Part shown: positions 21,054-30,865 of the stretch, in pieces
How the letters are laid out: each line of letters opens with the position of its first letter
Numbering within the stretch: the stretch's first letter is position 1
Assembly (NCBI RefSeq): GCF_041296385.1
Contig: NW_027184084.1
Coordinates: forward strand, 1,426,001-1,490,000
Length of the DNA: 64,000 nt
Reading direction: 5' to 3'
Source: Aphelocoma coerulescens
Taxonomy: Eukaryota > Chordata > Aves > Passeriformes > Corvidae
Notes under the pieces: model-generated
What the model saw: the letters and a program-made list of their open reading frames with translations, nothing else
Told to the model about the DNA's origin: nothing
Database searches by the model: none
Program-made: the position numbers and the translations under genes

Positions 21054-21976
21054 TGTGGGAGTGTGTTTGTTTAGTTCAGTCCGGGTCTCCCCCCCATGTT
21101 CTGTAAGTTTGGTGTACCCCAGTTGGCATCCCCCCCGTTTTATTTAAATCACCCTGTCTGTCATTTTTATCTCCTCCCAGGACCCTGTCTGTCACTCTGC
21201 CACCCCTCCCAGGCTTCTGGAAAGTTCTAGCCAGGGGGCCAGGTGATTAGTCCTGGGAAAGGAGTCCCTCCCTTCCCCTGTTATAGTTGGTTCCCTTATG
21301 TGTCCCTAGTTCTGCTTGCCGCACCCTTCCCTTCCCTGGTTGGTTGTTCTGTACACCCCCCCCCCCCCCCCCATGCCCCCCCCCGCCATAAAATGCCCTG
21401 GCGCGCGATCTGCAGGTGCTCTGGGTTGGGCACCCCTGGTGGTTGAGGTCCCCCCCGTTTTATTTAAATCACCCTGTCTATCATTTTTATCTCCTCCCAG
21501 GACCCTGTCTGTCACTCTGCCACCCCTCCCAGGCTTCTGGAAAGTTCTAGCCAGGGGGCCAGGTGATTAGTCCTGGGAAAGGAGTCCCTCCCTTCCCCTG
21601 TTATAGTTGGTTCCCTTATGTGTCCCTAGTTCTGCTTGCCGCACCCTTCCCTTCCCTGGTTGGTTGTTCTGTACACCCCCCCCCCCATGCCCCCCCGGCC
21701 ATAAAATGCCCTGGCGCGCGATCTGCAGGTGCTCTGGGTTGGGCACCCCTGGTGGTTGAGGTCCCCCTGTTCGGAGGACCAATAAACTTTCTGGATTTAA
21801 CCCAACTCTGAGCCTGCCCCCTTTCCTCCGCCGTCTGCCTTTAACGCCGCGGTCCCTTGGAAGGACCCACGAGCCAGACCTTTGATCCCTCCGATATCAG
21901 AGGCTGGCCCCCGTTGCCTGCTGTGTCCCGAGCTGACCGGGCTGAGTGGGAACTGTTCCCAGAGGACACAACGGCA
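21054..21976 (+). repeat. Beta provirus 3' LTR with internal 320-bp tandem duplication
   Basis: 923 bp against 606 bp for the 5' LTR. The excess is a tandem duplication: the block beginning CCCCCCGTTTTATTTAAATC (about 21130) recurs at about 21450, so the U3 enhancer/promoter section with C-tract and CCATAAAATGCC box is present twice. R and U5 occur once. The flank after 21976 is CTAAT. Confidence 0.88.
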
Positions 21977-23424
21977 CTAATGGCAGAGACTCTTGTTGGT
22001 TCTGGCGGGATGTGGTAAATCTCTTCTTTAAGTTCCTTTTTCAGTTTCTGATGGCCTTCTTCAATCAGGCTCTGGCCTTGCTCAGCCAAAAGACTTCTTT
22101 CCACGGATGAGACATGGGTGCGAAACGGGGCTGTGACGGTGTCCTCGTAAATCCTCAGTATGTTCACCAAAATGCCCACCCTGTCCTCGCCTTCCCTCCA
22201 TTGCAGCGTTGCCAGGTAATGGGAGTACACCTCTGGTCCAAGGCCTGTGAACCTCAACCACATCTGTGACATGCACTGGACACCATCTGGGCTCTTAGGA
22301 AATCTCTCGTCTTCTGAGAAAATGATCTCCAGCACAGCCAATTCCCTCAGGCACCGGATACCTTGTTCCATTGTGCTCCATTTTCCTTGGTGCACCTGGA
22401 GGTCTTCTTTACAAAGGTACCTGTCCCTGACACTTGTAAGCAGTCGCCGCCAGAGGCTGAGAGCTTCTTGGGTTCTCCCGATCCCCTGGTCAATGACCAC
22501 ATCCCGGGACAGAGATCCCAGTTGCCTGGCCTCACTTCCGTCTAGAATGGTGTCATTGGCTGCAGCGTCCCAGATGTGGAGCAGCCAGGTCAGGATAGAC
22601 TCATTCGTCTGGCGGGTGAATTCCCTCCGCAGGTCACGCAGCTCACCCAGGGATAGTGACAGAGTGATGATCTCTGGCTCTGCCTCTTCTGCAGGGTGTG
22701 AAGGTCCTGCTTCATCCTCATCAGTCACTATGTGGACTGACTTGCTTTTTGATTTCTTCTTCTGAACGGGGGCAACTGCAATTGGTCTAGGCTGTTCTGG
22801 TTGAGTGATGGTTTGTGTGGGGACGCTGACAGTGCTTTTGGTTCCTTTCTTCTCTGTGTCAGTCTGCGTAGAGATGGACACTGTTGTCTTGCTCCTTTTT
22901 ACCTCCTCCTCAGGCAGACGTTGCACCACACTAAGTAGTGTTTTGTTTCTAAGCATGGTGTACACAATGCAGGCCATAGAGAAAAAAGAGAATAGAACTG
23001 ACAAGAAGATTATACCATCCTTAACATCCAGAGGGAACTCAGTATTTTCAAAAACTGCTGTGCCTGGCCTGAAAGGCTGGAAGAAACCACTCTCTACTCC
23101 TCCCACCAGGGGCTGGGTGTGATTGTTGAGGAGATCCCAGACATAGGAGCCCAGACTAGGACAGCCAAACAAAACTGAGTATATATTCTGAATGGTATTC
23201 ATCGCCTCGCAGGTTATTATGCTATAGACATAATAAACCAATAAAGCAATTCTCATACCATTCCCTGGTTTTAACAGGAGAAATACAACAGGCAGGTAGT
23301 TCCCCATGTGAGGAAAAATATAGAGAGCAAGATACAGTACCCATGTAGACAAGCTGAGCACCATGGTGAATAGGTTTCTGTTTATACAAAATTGTAATTC
23401 TAACTTTCTCTCAGACCAGGCCAA
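21977..23424 (-). pseudogene. gag: ERVL#2 gag N-terminal part with hydrophobic segments
   Basis: The open frame runs 23424-21841, but its last 45 codons are antisense LTR of the beta provirus, so the native part ends at 21977. The N-terminal third is strongly hydrophobic (TWVLYLALYIF, YLPVVFLLL, IALLVYYVYSII, IIFLSVLFSFFSMACIVY), like several membrane segments. It then has a basic KKKSKSKS linker and a helical region (LGELRDLRREFTRQ, TWLLHIWDAAAND, LSLWRRLLTSVRDRYL) shared with ERVL#3 gag. No zinc knuckle. A membrane-anchored Gag is inferred. Confidence 0.72.
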
Positions 23425-23437
23425 ACATTGGGTGCCA
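23420..23437 (-). promoter_or_regulatory. ERVL#2 primer-binding site
   Basis: The minus strand reads TGGCACCCAATGTTTGGC, five bases inside the 5' LTR edge. It resembles the tRNA-Lys(1,2) site with about four differences. Position between LTR and gag supports the assignment. Confidence 0.6.
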
Positions 23438-23442
23438 AATTA

Positions 23443-24008
23443 TGTACTAGTTTGAAAACAAACCAGTGAGAGGCACCAAGTCAGAATAACAATTTAATGG
23501 GGAAATTAAAGAAAAGAAAAGAAAACTAAAAGAAAACACTGTTTCAAACTGACAGAGTCAAGCTACAACCTGAGTCCCTGTTAGGCAGGGTGGTGGTAGC
23601 AGTCTGGTAGAATGGTGGCTGCAGTCCTCTGAAGCGGTGATCCTGTAGTAAAAGGGTCTGCTCTTCCTCAGAAAGTCCAGTGGTGGCTGTGTAGCTCCTG
23701 TCCTCTGGAAATCCAGTGGAAAGGGTTGTCTCTGGTGTTCAGCATCTCAGATTATATCCAGGATGGGATGCTTGGTTCCTCCCTGAGGGTGGAGCACCTC
23801 ACAATGGGGTAATGAGTCATGAGGCCAAGTGTTGATTAGGCTCATTAACAGAAGATAGTCCGGAGGGAGTTATCTCTGAGTCATGTGGCAGGACAATGAT
23901 GGGCCATTAACAGCAAGATAGTCTGGGGGGAGGAGGCAGGGAAACACTGCCCCACCTGGTTTCAACAGCTCATGAGGATGGCAATAGAATACACTGTAAC
24001 CCAGGACA
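23443..24008 (-). repeat. ERVL#2 5' LTR (family C)
   Basis: The plus strand starts TGTACTAGTTTG and ends AACCCAGGACA. It matches the truncated 3' LTR at 10430-10826 from GATCCTGTAGTAAAAGG onward. The right flank is class II (K2) env, showing that ERVL#2 entered K2 env. Confidence 0.75.
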
Positions 24009-24608
24009 CAGATGCATGTGTAATGTGAAAGGGGTGCAAGTGCTGTGTACTGCGAGTAGTTAAGCATAGGGGATAGGAGTCTGCTACAAAAGTTTGATTT
24101 CCTTCAACTGATAGCCAATCTGTCCCATTAGTTAATGACCCAGATGGAGGGGGCCATTTCCCCCTAGTTTTTTAGAGTTGTTATTAGAAATGGGAATTTC
24201 TGGGTCCCACCAGGTTACTGGACGAAACACCGGAGGGTCATAAGCATGAGCCCAGTAGATTTGTGCTTTGACACCCACAACACAAGAGCTAAATAGCAAA
24301 ATGTAAAGCAAAGGTCTTACTTTCAAGTTTGCCGATACAATGGCCACATAGGCCAAGAAGGTGTTTGCAGCATTGGGTTCTGCCTGCACACACTGCATCA
24401 TTATAGATGCCTCAGCATTCAGAGCCTTGAGATCACCCCATGTTATGTTGTTATTTCTCTTCTTCTCCTGCCCTGTCGAGGGGTTGGTCAGCTTCAATTT
24501 GATCATCTCTGGCACAGGACTCTGCTGGGTGTCCTTCCAGCTCATGGTACAATTTGACAGCTTTATCCAGTACCCACAATGGACTTGTAGGGGATAGAAC
24601 ACAATCAT
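24009..24608 (-). pseudogene. env: K2 env, 5' part (leader and surface subunit)
   Basis: Minus-strand frame with an N-terminal region (IKLKLTNPSTGQEKKRNN), a hydrophobic signal (LLYILLFSSCVVGVKA), then IYWAHAYDPPVFRPVTWWDPE, a class II surface-subunit start. It breaks at a stop near 24132 and is cut at 24009 by ERVL#2. The rest lies at 9315-10420. K1 env near 34880 has a similar HIIQPS-like region preceding its surface subunit. Confidence 0.6.
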
Positions 24609-24618
24609 ATCCTCAACC

Positions 24619-25250
24619 TCACATTAATAGATCAGTGGGTCTGTGCCAGACAATTGTATCAGGAAGCTGTCTGTATAACACCTTAAGATGTTTCAGCCTA
24701 TCTTTGGGGCTTTTAAAGTGACATTCTTCAGCTGTAAGAGCGAAAGGGTCATTAGGGCAATGTAAGAAATTTAAAGTAAAAGAAGCAAAATCCAGTTCAT
24801 CCTGCTGTGCCACTCCAGGGTTCCCCCTTTTCTGTTTGGCAAGGAGATTTTTGAGTGTGCGATTCATCCGTTCCACAACCCCCTGAGAGGAGGTGTTGCG
24901 GGCAATCCCAAAGGAGTGACAAACACCCCAGGCCTGTAAAAACATAGCAACAGAATTGGATTGATAAGCAGGGCCATTATCAGTGTGAATTTCCTGTGGC
25001 CAGCCCATTGTCACAAATGCACGGAGAAGGTGGTGACAAACATCCTTTGCAGATTCACCTGTATGTGCGGTGGTGACTAAAAAGCCTGAAAATAAGTCAA
25101 TAGAACAATGAACAAATTTCTGCAGACCAAAAGACGGAACATGCATGACATCAGTTTGCCATAATTAGCAGGCTGCCAGCCGTCCTTGTACTACCCTGCT
25201 GGGTGCACTAGGAGAAGAAAAACACTGGCAGTCAGGGCAAACATTAACAA
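24619..25250 (-). pseudogene. pol: K2 integrase
   Basis: Open frame 25146-24619 with SIDLFSGFLVTTAHTGE, EIHTDNGPAYQSNS (second Asp), ARNTSSQGVVERMNRTLKN (Glu helix) and a C-terminal domain. The first Asp region just upstream (minus strand of about 25150-25170) is damaged. A class II type integrase, followed by K2 env. Confidence 0.72.
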
Positions 25251-25678
25251 TCGTGTGCCTGGGACATTGAAATACCATAATCTTTAGATAAAGCAGCAGC
25301 GTTTTGATGAAAAAAGGCATGAGATTCTGAGGCAGCTGTAAATGTCTGATTAGTTATGACTGCCACCATCAAGCGATCAGCACGAGAGTTCCCTTCCATT
25401 AGGGGACCAGGTAAGTTAGTATGGGAGTGAATATGCCAGACAAAAACAGTGTACGACAAGAACAAATGAGAGATATTAAATCAACAAGTAACAGGGTTAT
25501 ATCAGCAGTATTTACAAGGTTCAGAGAAATATCAGGCATTTGCAGAAATATTTGGGTAACATATACACTATCTGCTATGAGATGAAAAGGTGACTTAGGA
25601 AAAAGACGAAACGCCTCCACTGCAGCTCTGAGTTTGACTACTTGTGCAGAGTCAGCCTGTGTAACAACATGATCCTTC
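25244..25678 (-). pseudogene. pol: K2 RNase H C-terminal part and integrase zinc domain
   Basis: RNase H pieces MEAFRLFPKSPFHLIADSVYV and WHIHSHTNLPGPLMEGNSRAD, then HAFFHQNAAALSKDYG from the integrase zinc domain. Two frames are needed. The N-terminal half of RNase H and all RT are missing because LTR J was inserted at 25679. Confidence 0.65.
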
Positions 25679-25996
25679 TGTCAGGAAAATTAATCCACAA
25701 ACACCAGAGGTTTATGTCCAAAAAGGAGACAGAGGAGTCCTGTTACTTTATTTGAATAAAGGGAGAGGCCATGGGGCATTCCCCTGGGATATCTCAAATT
25801 GTTAGAGGATGCAGCCTCCTTTTTATCCTAATTTCCTGGTCGCATTTCCCTCTCTCTTTCCCCATTGGCTGAGGTACTTGAGAGGTACAGACTTCCCGAA
25901 TTGCTTAATATAGACCCCCTTCTAATGTACATCCCCCCTTTTTCTTTTCCTATGGAATTTATGGCTCTTCTCATTGTTTCTTTCATCTCTCAGTAT
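25679..25996 (-). mobile_element. Element J: 3' LTR with polypurine tract and a stub of its internal end
   Basis: The plus strand from TGTCAGGAAAATTAATCC to TCTAATGTACA (25679-25931) is an LTR in minus orientation. Its U3 start is preceded on the minus strand by AAAAGAAAAAGGGGGGA (25932-25948), a polypurine tract. Only about 50 bp of internal sequence remains before the K1 3' LTR begins at 25997. So J entered K2 pol, and K1 entered J. Confidence 0.6.
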
Positions 25997-26282
25997 TGTG
26001 GTGTATGAATGCAAGACTCATAAGCTGAGAGCAAAATTAATCTGTTTATTGCAGAGTAAAGAGAGTACTTATACTTATGTGAGAATCTCTGTTCAGTCCT
26101 TTGCACGCAGCCTGGTTGCAGGCCTGTAATAAATCCATCGGCCTGACAGTTTCTTAGTTTCCTCAAGGTTTGCAGGCTTTGAAGAAAACAGGATGCCTTT
26201 CCTGTTCTCAGATAGTGTGTAATCTACTTTCTTCCGTACTTCCCAGGAATTTTCTGCAGTGTCCGGCTTGTTTCTTTCTCAC
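25997..26282 (-). repeat. K1 3' LTR
   Basis: The plus strand is TGTGGTGTATGAATG to TTTCTTTCTCACA. The minus strand has a polyadenylation signal (GCAATAAACAG, about 26048). Immediately upstream on the minus strand is AAAAGAGGGGGATA, a polypurine tract (26283-26296). Env of K1 ends just beyond it. Confidence 0.65.
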
Positions 26283-26733
26283 ATATCCCCCTCTTTTCTT
26301 TTTTCATTGGGGTCATAGATAAAGCTAATGTAATCATGACTTGTTTTTGCGTGCTTTTAACAGCTCTGATTATGTTAAAAGGGACAAGACAGAAGATTAA
26401 AAAAGATATTATTGCCACACAGCTCAGTCCAATGAAAACCCAAACTCATAAATTTATCCCAGAAAATCAATTCTTCGGATTTAGGCAAGAAAGATAATTT
26501 TTCAGATCTATCAACACCTTTTGTTCCTCCAGAGTTTGCAAAGTTCTGAGTTAATCTTTTATTTGAGCATGAAGTGACTTTATATACTGTTGTAAGGATT
26601 TATCAAAGGCCCCTTGGAGGTGGTTTTTAACTGTGTCCCAGTCTTGTTCCGTTTCATTCCACGGAAGGAGAGTGACACATAAGGAATTATGAATATCTTC
26701 TCAATCACAGTGCAGGGATAGATGAGTTTTTTG
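26283..26733 (-). pseudogene. env: K1 env, transmembrane subunit C-terminal part
   Basis: The minus strand carries VTLLPWNETEQDWD, KNHLQGAFDKSLQQYIK, an anchor (FLIFCLVPFNII) and a short tail. A few stops interrupt it. It continues the K1 env of 33700-34880 across the ERVL#3 insertion; the target duplication GGCCT marks the junction on both sides. The layout resembles K2 env TM (9315-9930). Confidence 0.65.
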
Positions 26734-26738
26734 GGCCT

Positions 26739-27635
26739 TGTCTTGGTTTGAAAGACAGGTGTCTGCTAAGGAAGGCAGAAGACTCCCTTGGAATGGCAGA
26801 TGCAACCCCCTTCCCTCCGAGTTATTATAATTTTGAAATCAAGGAGGCTTTTAGGCAAAGATGTAGGAAATAGGAATAACAGTTCTTTACTATTATATAT
26901 CTATATGTGTATAACCAGCCAAACAAACAACAATAACTATGGCAGTAACAGCAAACAATCACAAACCCAGTCCCAGCCTTCTCGACTGTCAGGCCCTTTC
27001 TTCTCGGGTGCAGTTCCGCTCACAGCCAGCAGGGGCGCTGGCAGCTTCTGGGGAGCAGGGCAGCTGGTTTCCCAGCGGCTGCAGGGGGAGCTCTGGAGCG
27101 AGCACGGGGAGCACGCGACACTGGTGGCCTGGGATCCTGGGAAGGGATGGGCCAAAGAAGCTTCACAAACCCCTGAGCAGCTGATCCCGGTGTCCGGCCG
27201 GACCCTCAGGAGCAGCAGGCTGGAACAGCAGGGACGAGCACCAATCCCAGGCGGCAGACCAGGTGTATCCAGACTGGGAACCCCCTGGAGGTCTGGGCAG
27301 GCAGGGCGAGAAGGCCTACAAAGTAGCAAAGGATCGAAGCGGCGGGGCAGGGCAGCCACGGCCCGGCTCCGAGCACGGCAGGGAAGGCAGGCTTGGGATC
27401 CCGGGGCTTCTCCAGCAGAAGGAAAAGCGGCCGAAGAAAGCAGCTTCCCTCTCTGTCCGAATGCCGAGACCAACTGCCCACACACCCAGGTGAAAACAAA
27501 AACAAAAGGAGCAGCCAGGTCTTTTGTTTTTCTTAAGCACCTGGCCATTTGTTCCCCTAGCAACAAGTATGGGGGGAAAATTCCTTTAACAGAAAAAAGA
27601 ACAAAAAAACAAGGAGAGCTCCTAAAACCCCTACA
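26739..27635 (-). repeat. ERVL#3 3' LTR (family B)
   Basis: The plus strand starts TGTCTTGGTTTGAAAGACAG and ends CTAAAACCCCTACA, 897 bp, closely matching 32799-33694. A purine-rich GGTGGATAA sequence precedes it on the minus strand. A plus-strand open frame of 309 codons lies inside and is judged fortuitous. Confidence 0.88.
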
Positions 27636-27769
27636 TTATCCACCCCGAATTTTTCCCATACTAACATGTTACATGAAACTTAACCATTTTAACCATATAA
27701 ATACATGTATAACCTGAATTATATACATATATACATGCTGATACTGATACAAGTACAGAGCCATGGGGA

Positions 27770-28551
27770 GTTCACCCTAAAACAAGGTCCCCTTGAGGTA
27801 TGCATCGGGTCTCTCCATCCTTTTGCATCGCCCACCAGGTACAACCTGGTCCCTGAGCAAAAACAACCCCACGGATGGGTTTGTCTTTGCTCCAGGCAGA
27901 ATTAACCTAAACAGTTTTTCCAAGCATACCTCTCACGTGCACCACTGGAACCTTATCCCCATCTGCTCTTTGTAGGGGTTCGGATTGGGCAGGGCCTGCT
28001 CGGCTGGTGGAGCCTCGGGTGTTAAACAACCAGGTGGCTCTTGCTAAATGCACCTCCCAGTTTTTGAAAGTCCCCCCACCCAGTGCCTTCAAGGTGGTTT
28101 TCAACAATCCATTACACCGCTCAACCTTCCCAGGTGCTGGTGCATGGTAAGGGATGTGGTACACCCACTCAATGCCATGTTCTCTAGCCCAGGTGTTTAT
28201 AAGGCTGTTCTTGAAATGAGTCCCATTGTCAGATTCAATTCTCTCAGGGGTACCATGCCTCCAAAGCACTTGCTGTTCAAGGCCCAGGATGGTGTTCCGG
28301 GCTGTAGCGTGAGGCACAGGGTAAGTTTCCAGCCATCCTGTGGTGGCTTCTACCATTGTGAGCACATAGCGCTTGCCTTGGCGGGTTTGAAGCAGTGTGA
28401 TGTAATCAATCTGCCAGGCCTCCCCATACTTGTATTTGGACCATCGCCCACCACACCACAGGGGTTTCACCTGCTTGGCCTGCTTGATCGCAGCCCATGT
28501 CTCAGAGTCATGGATCACCTGGGAGATACTGTTCATGGTAAGATCCACCCC
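27770..28551 (-). pseudogene. pol: ERVL#3 integrase
   Basis: Open frame 28548-27907 has WQIDYITLL (first Asp), RIESDNGTHFKNS (second Asp), HAPAPGKVERCNG (Glu) and KVPVVHVRGMLGK. A stop at 27907 ends it, with the C-terminal residues (FAQGPGCTWWAMQKDGET) still readable downstream. The CETC of the zinc domain is damaged (SETWAAIKQ). An otherwise well-kept integrase. Confidence 0.8.
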
Positions 28552-29268
28552 TCAATCTCGTGCCCACTTATAGGACGCATCTCTGCCCTCTATTTTCGCA
28601 GCCTGATCTATCTGTTTGTTGTTATCATGTTCTTCGTTAGCCCGGCTCTTGGGGACGTGAGCATCTACATAACGGACCTTCACGGATAGCTTCTCTACCC
28701 GAGTGGCAATGCCTTTCCACTCCTCAGCAGCCCAGATTGATTTTCCTTTGGGCGGCCAGTTTGCCTGATTCCACCTTTCCAGACAACCCCACAGAGCATT
28801 GGCTACCATCCATGAATCAGTGTAGAGGTAGAGCTTTGGCCACTTCTCTCTTTCAGCTATGTCCAGAGCTAATTGAACGGCTTTGAGTTCAGCAAATTGG
28901 CTCGATCCACCTTCCCCTTCAGTAGCCTGTGGAACTTGTGTGGGGCTCCATACAGCGGCTTTCCATTTCCGGCTAGCGCCTAAAATTCGGCAGGAACCAT
29001 CAGTGAAGAGGGCGTATTGTCTTTCACTCTCTGGTAGCTCGTTATATGGTGGGGCTTCTTTGGCACATGTCACTTGCTCCTCTTCTTCTTCAGAAGACAA
29101 CCCAAAAGTCTCACCTTCCGGCCAGTTTGTAATTATTTCCAAGATCCCAGGGCGGCTTGGGTTTCCACTTCGCGCACGCTGCGTGATGAGGGCGATCCAT
29201 TTGCTCTGAGTAGCGTCGGTGATGCAATGCGTGGAAGGAACCTTTCCTTTGAACATCCGCCCCAGCAC
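28552..29268 (-). pseudogene. pol: ERVL#3 RNase H
   Basis: Open frame of 238 codons: YALFTDGSCRILG (first Asp), AELKAVQLALD (Glu), LYTDSWMVANALWG (second Asp) and VRYVDAHVPKSRANEEH. It ends at a stop inside the linker to the integrase zinc domain, where part of the HH motif has been deleted (AAKIEGRDASYKWARD). Confidence 0.8.
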
Positions 29269-30355
29269 CGGTAGTCAGGGTGCCAGGAGGAGTTGTGCCT
29301 CTGTGCCGATTACTTCTGAGGCAGCTTGGACTCCTTCCTAATCTGACAAGATTTCTTTCTCTGTGGGAGTGTAGTTGGCTTCAGACCCTCTGTAGCTTCG
29401 GCTCCAGAATCCCAGTGGTTGGCCCCGAGTCTCACCAGGCACCTTCTGCCAGAGGCTCCAGGACAGACCATTGTTCCCGGCTGCAGAGTAGAGCATGTTC
29501 TTCACATCTGGTCCTGTCCTGACTGGGCCCAGGGCTACCGCATGAGCAATTTCCTGCTTGATCTGGGCAAAGGCTTGCTGTTGTTCAGGGCCCCAGTGGA
29601 AATCGTTCTTCTTGCGGGTAACCAGGTAGAGAGGGCTCACGATCTGGCTGTACTCGTGTATGTGCATTCTCCTGAAACCTATGGCGCCTAGGAAAGCTTG
29701 TGTTTCCTTCTTGCTGGTCGGTGGAGACATTTCAGTGATCTTATTGACGACCTCGGTGGGAATCTGATGTCGTCCATCTTGCCACTTTACTCCCAGGAAC
29801 TGGACCTCTCGGGCAGGTCCCTTGACTTTGCTCTTCTTGATGGCGAATCCAGCTTCCAGGAGAATTTGGATGATTCTCTCTCCTTTCTCAAATACCTCCG
29901 ATGCCGTGTTTCCCCACACTATGATGTCATCAATGTACTGCAGATGTTCTGGAGCCTCACCCTCTTCCAGTGCAGCCTGGTCTGTGGAAGATGGTGGGAC
30001 TGTGCTTCCACCTCTGGGGCAGTCGGTTCCAGGTGTATTGCACACCCCTCCAGGTGAAAGCAAACTGAGGCCTGCACTCTGCTGCCAGAGGAATCGAGAA
30101 AAATGCATTAGCAATGTCAGTAGTGGCATACCATTTCGCTGCTTTGGACTCTAGCTCGTACTGTAGCTCCAACATGTCTGGCACAGCAGCACTCAATCCT
30201 GGGGTCACTTCATTCAAGGCACGATAGCCCACAGTCAATCTCCATTCCCCATCAGACTTGCGCACAGGCCAAATGGGGCTGTTGAAGGGTGAGTGGGTCT
30301 TGCTGACCACTCCTGGGCTCTCCAGCTCATGGATCATCTTGTGGATGGGAATCAC
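29269..30355 (-). pseudogene. pol: ERVL#3 reverse transcriptase
   Basis: Two frames. 30355-29957 covers IPIHKMIHELESPGVVSK, SPIWPVRKSDGEWRLTV, TTDIANAFFSIPLA and YTWNRLPQRWKHSP. 30129-29338 covers QYIDDIIVWGNT (intact YIDD), VKGPAREVQFLGVKWQDG and AFLGAIGFRRMHI, then the connection. The frame change is near 29975, between the LPQ region and YIDD, and removes a few residues. Confidence 0.82.
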
Positions 30356-30361
30356 AGCAAC

Positions 30362-30811
30362 TCAGTTTGTTCGATATTGCCGGCGGTGCACTGTCGAGGT
30401 GGCAATTGGCACTCGTTGCTCTTCCACTTTCAGGAGCCCAACTGCAGAAGGATTCTCAGATAGTCCAGGCAGGGTATTCAATTGCCTAATGCCCTCTGCC
30501 TCCACAGCAGCAATCCCAAATGCCCACCTCAGTCCTTTCAAGTCTTTGTAATAGCTGTTCTGGCGGAAGTCTATGCTAAGAATACATGGGGCCTCTGGGC
30601 CAGTCACAATCGGATGCTTTTGCCACTAATTCCCAGTCAGGCTCACTTCAGCTTCCAAAAGGGCCAACTGCTGTGATCCCCCGGTCACCCCAGCGATGGA
30701 TACAGGTTCTGCCCCCACATGTCCCAATGGCATTAAAGTACACTGTGCCCCAGTATTAACCAATCCATCATATTTCTGTGGCTCTGATGTGCCAGGCCAT
30801 TGAATCCACAC
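30362..30811 (-). pseudogene. pro: ERVL#3 protease
   Basis: The minus strand reads WIQWPGTSEPQKYDGLVNTGAQCTLM, where the DTG catalytic triplet seen in ERVL#2 is NTG here, so the active-site Asp is lost. It continues PEAPCILSIDFRQNSYY and GLLKVEEQRVPIATS. A stop interrupts at about 30628. Confidence 0.72.
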
Positions 30812-30865
30812 CGTCCAGAAAACGCAGTTCTCCCGTGCCTCTTCCTGGCTAGAGGCAGGGCCCCT

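Larger units (their letters stand above)
14422..21976 (+). mobile_element. 'Beta' provirus: env-less class II ERV, 7.6 kb, duplication CTAAT
   Basis: A complete provirus in plus orientation: 5' LTR, tandem primer sites, gag, pro, pol, polypurine tract and 3' LTR. It interrupts the minus-strand gag of ERVL#2, with CTAAT on both sides. There is no env: only about 190 bp separate the integrase stop (20861) from the 3' LTR (21054). The LTRs differ at only a few sites outside C-tracts and an internal 3' LTR duplication, suggesting a fairly recent insertion. In-frame stops in gag and pro-pol and two pol frame changes make this copy defective. Confidence 0.9.

Noticed and set aside
21841..21976. C-terminal 45 codons of the ERVL#2 gag open frame
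   Set aside because: This part is antisense U5 of the inserted beta provirus, not native gag.
26788..27717. 309-codon plus-strand open frame
   Set aside because: It lies almost entirely inside the family B LTR of ERVL#3, has low-complexity basic content, and the other LTR copy at 32799-33694 does not preserve the same full frame.
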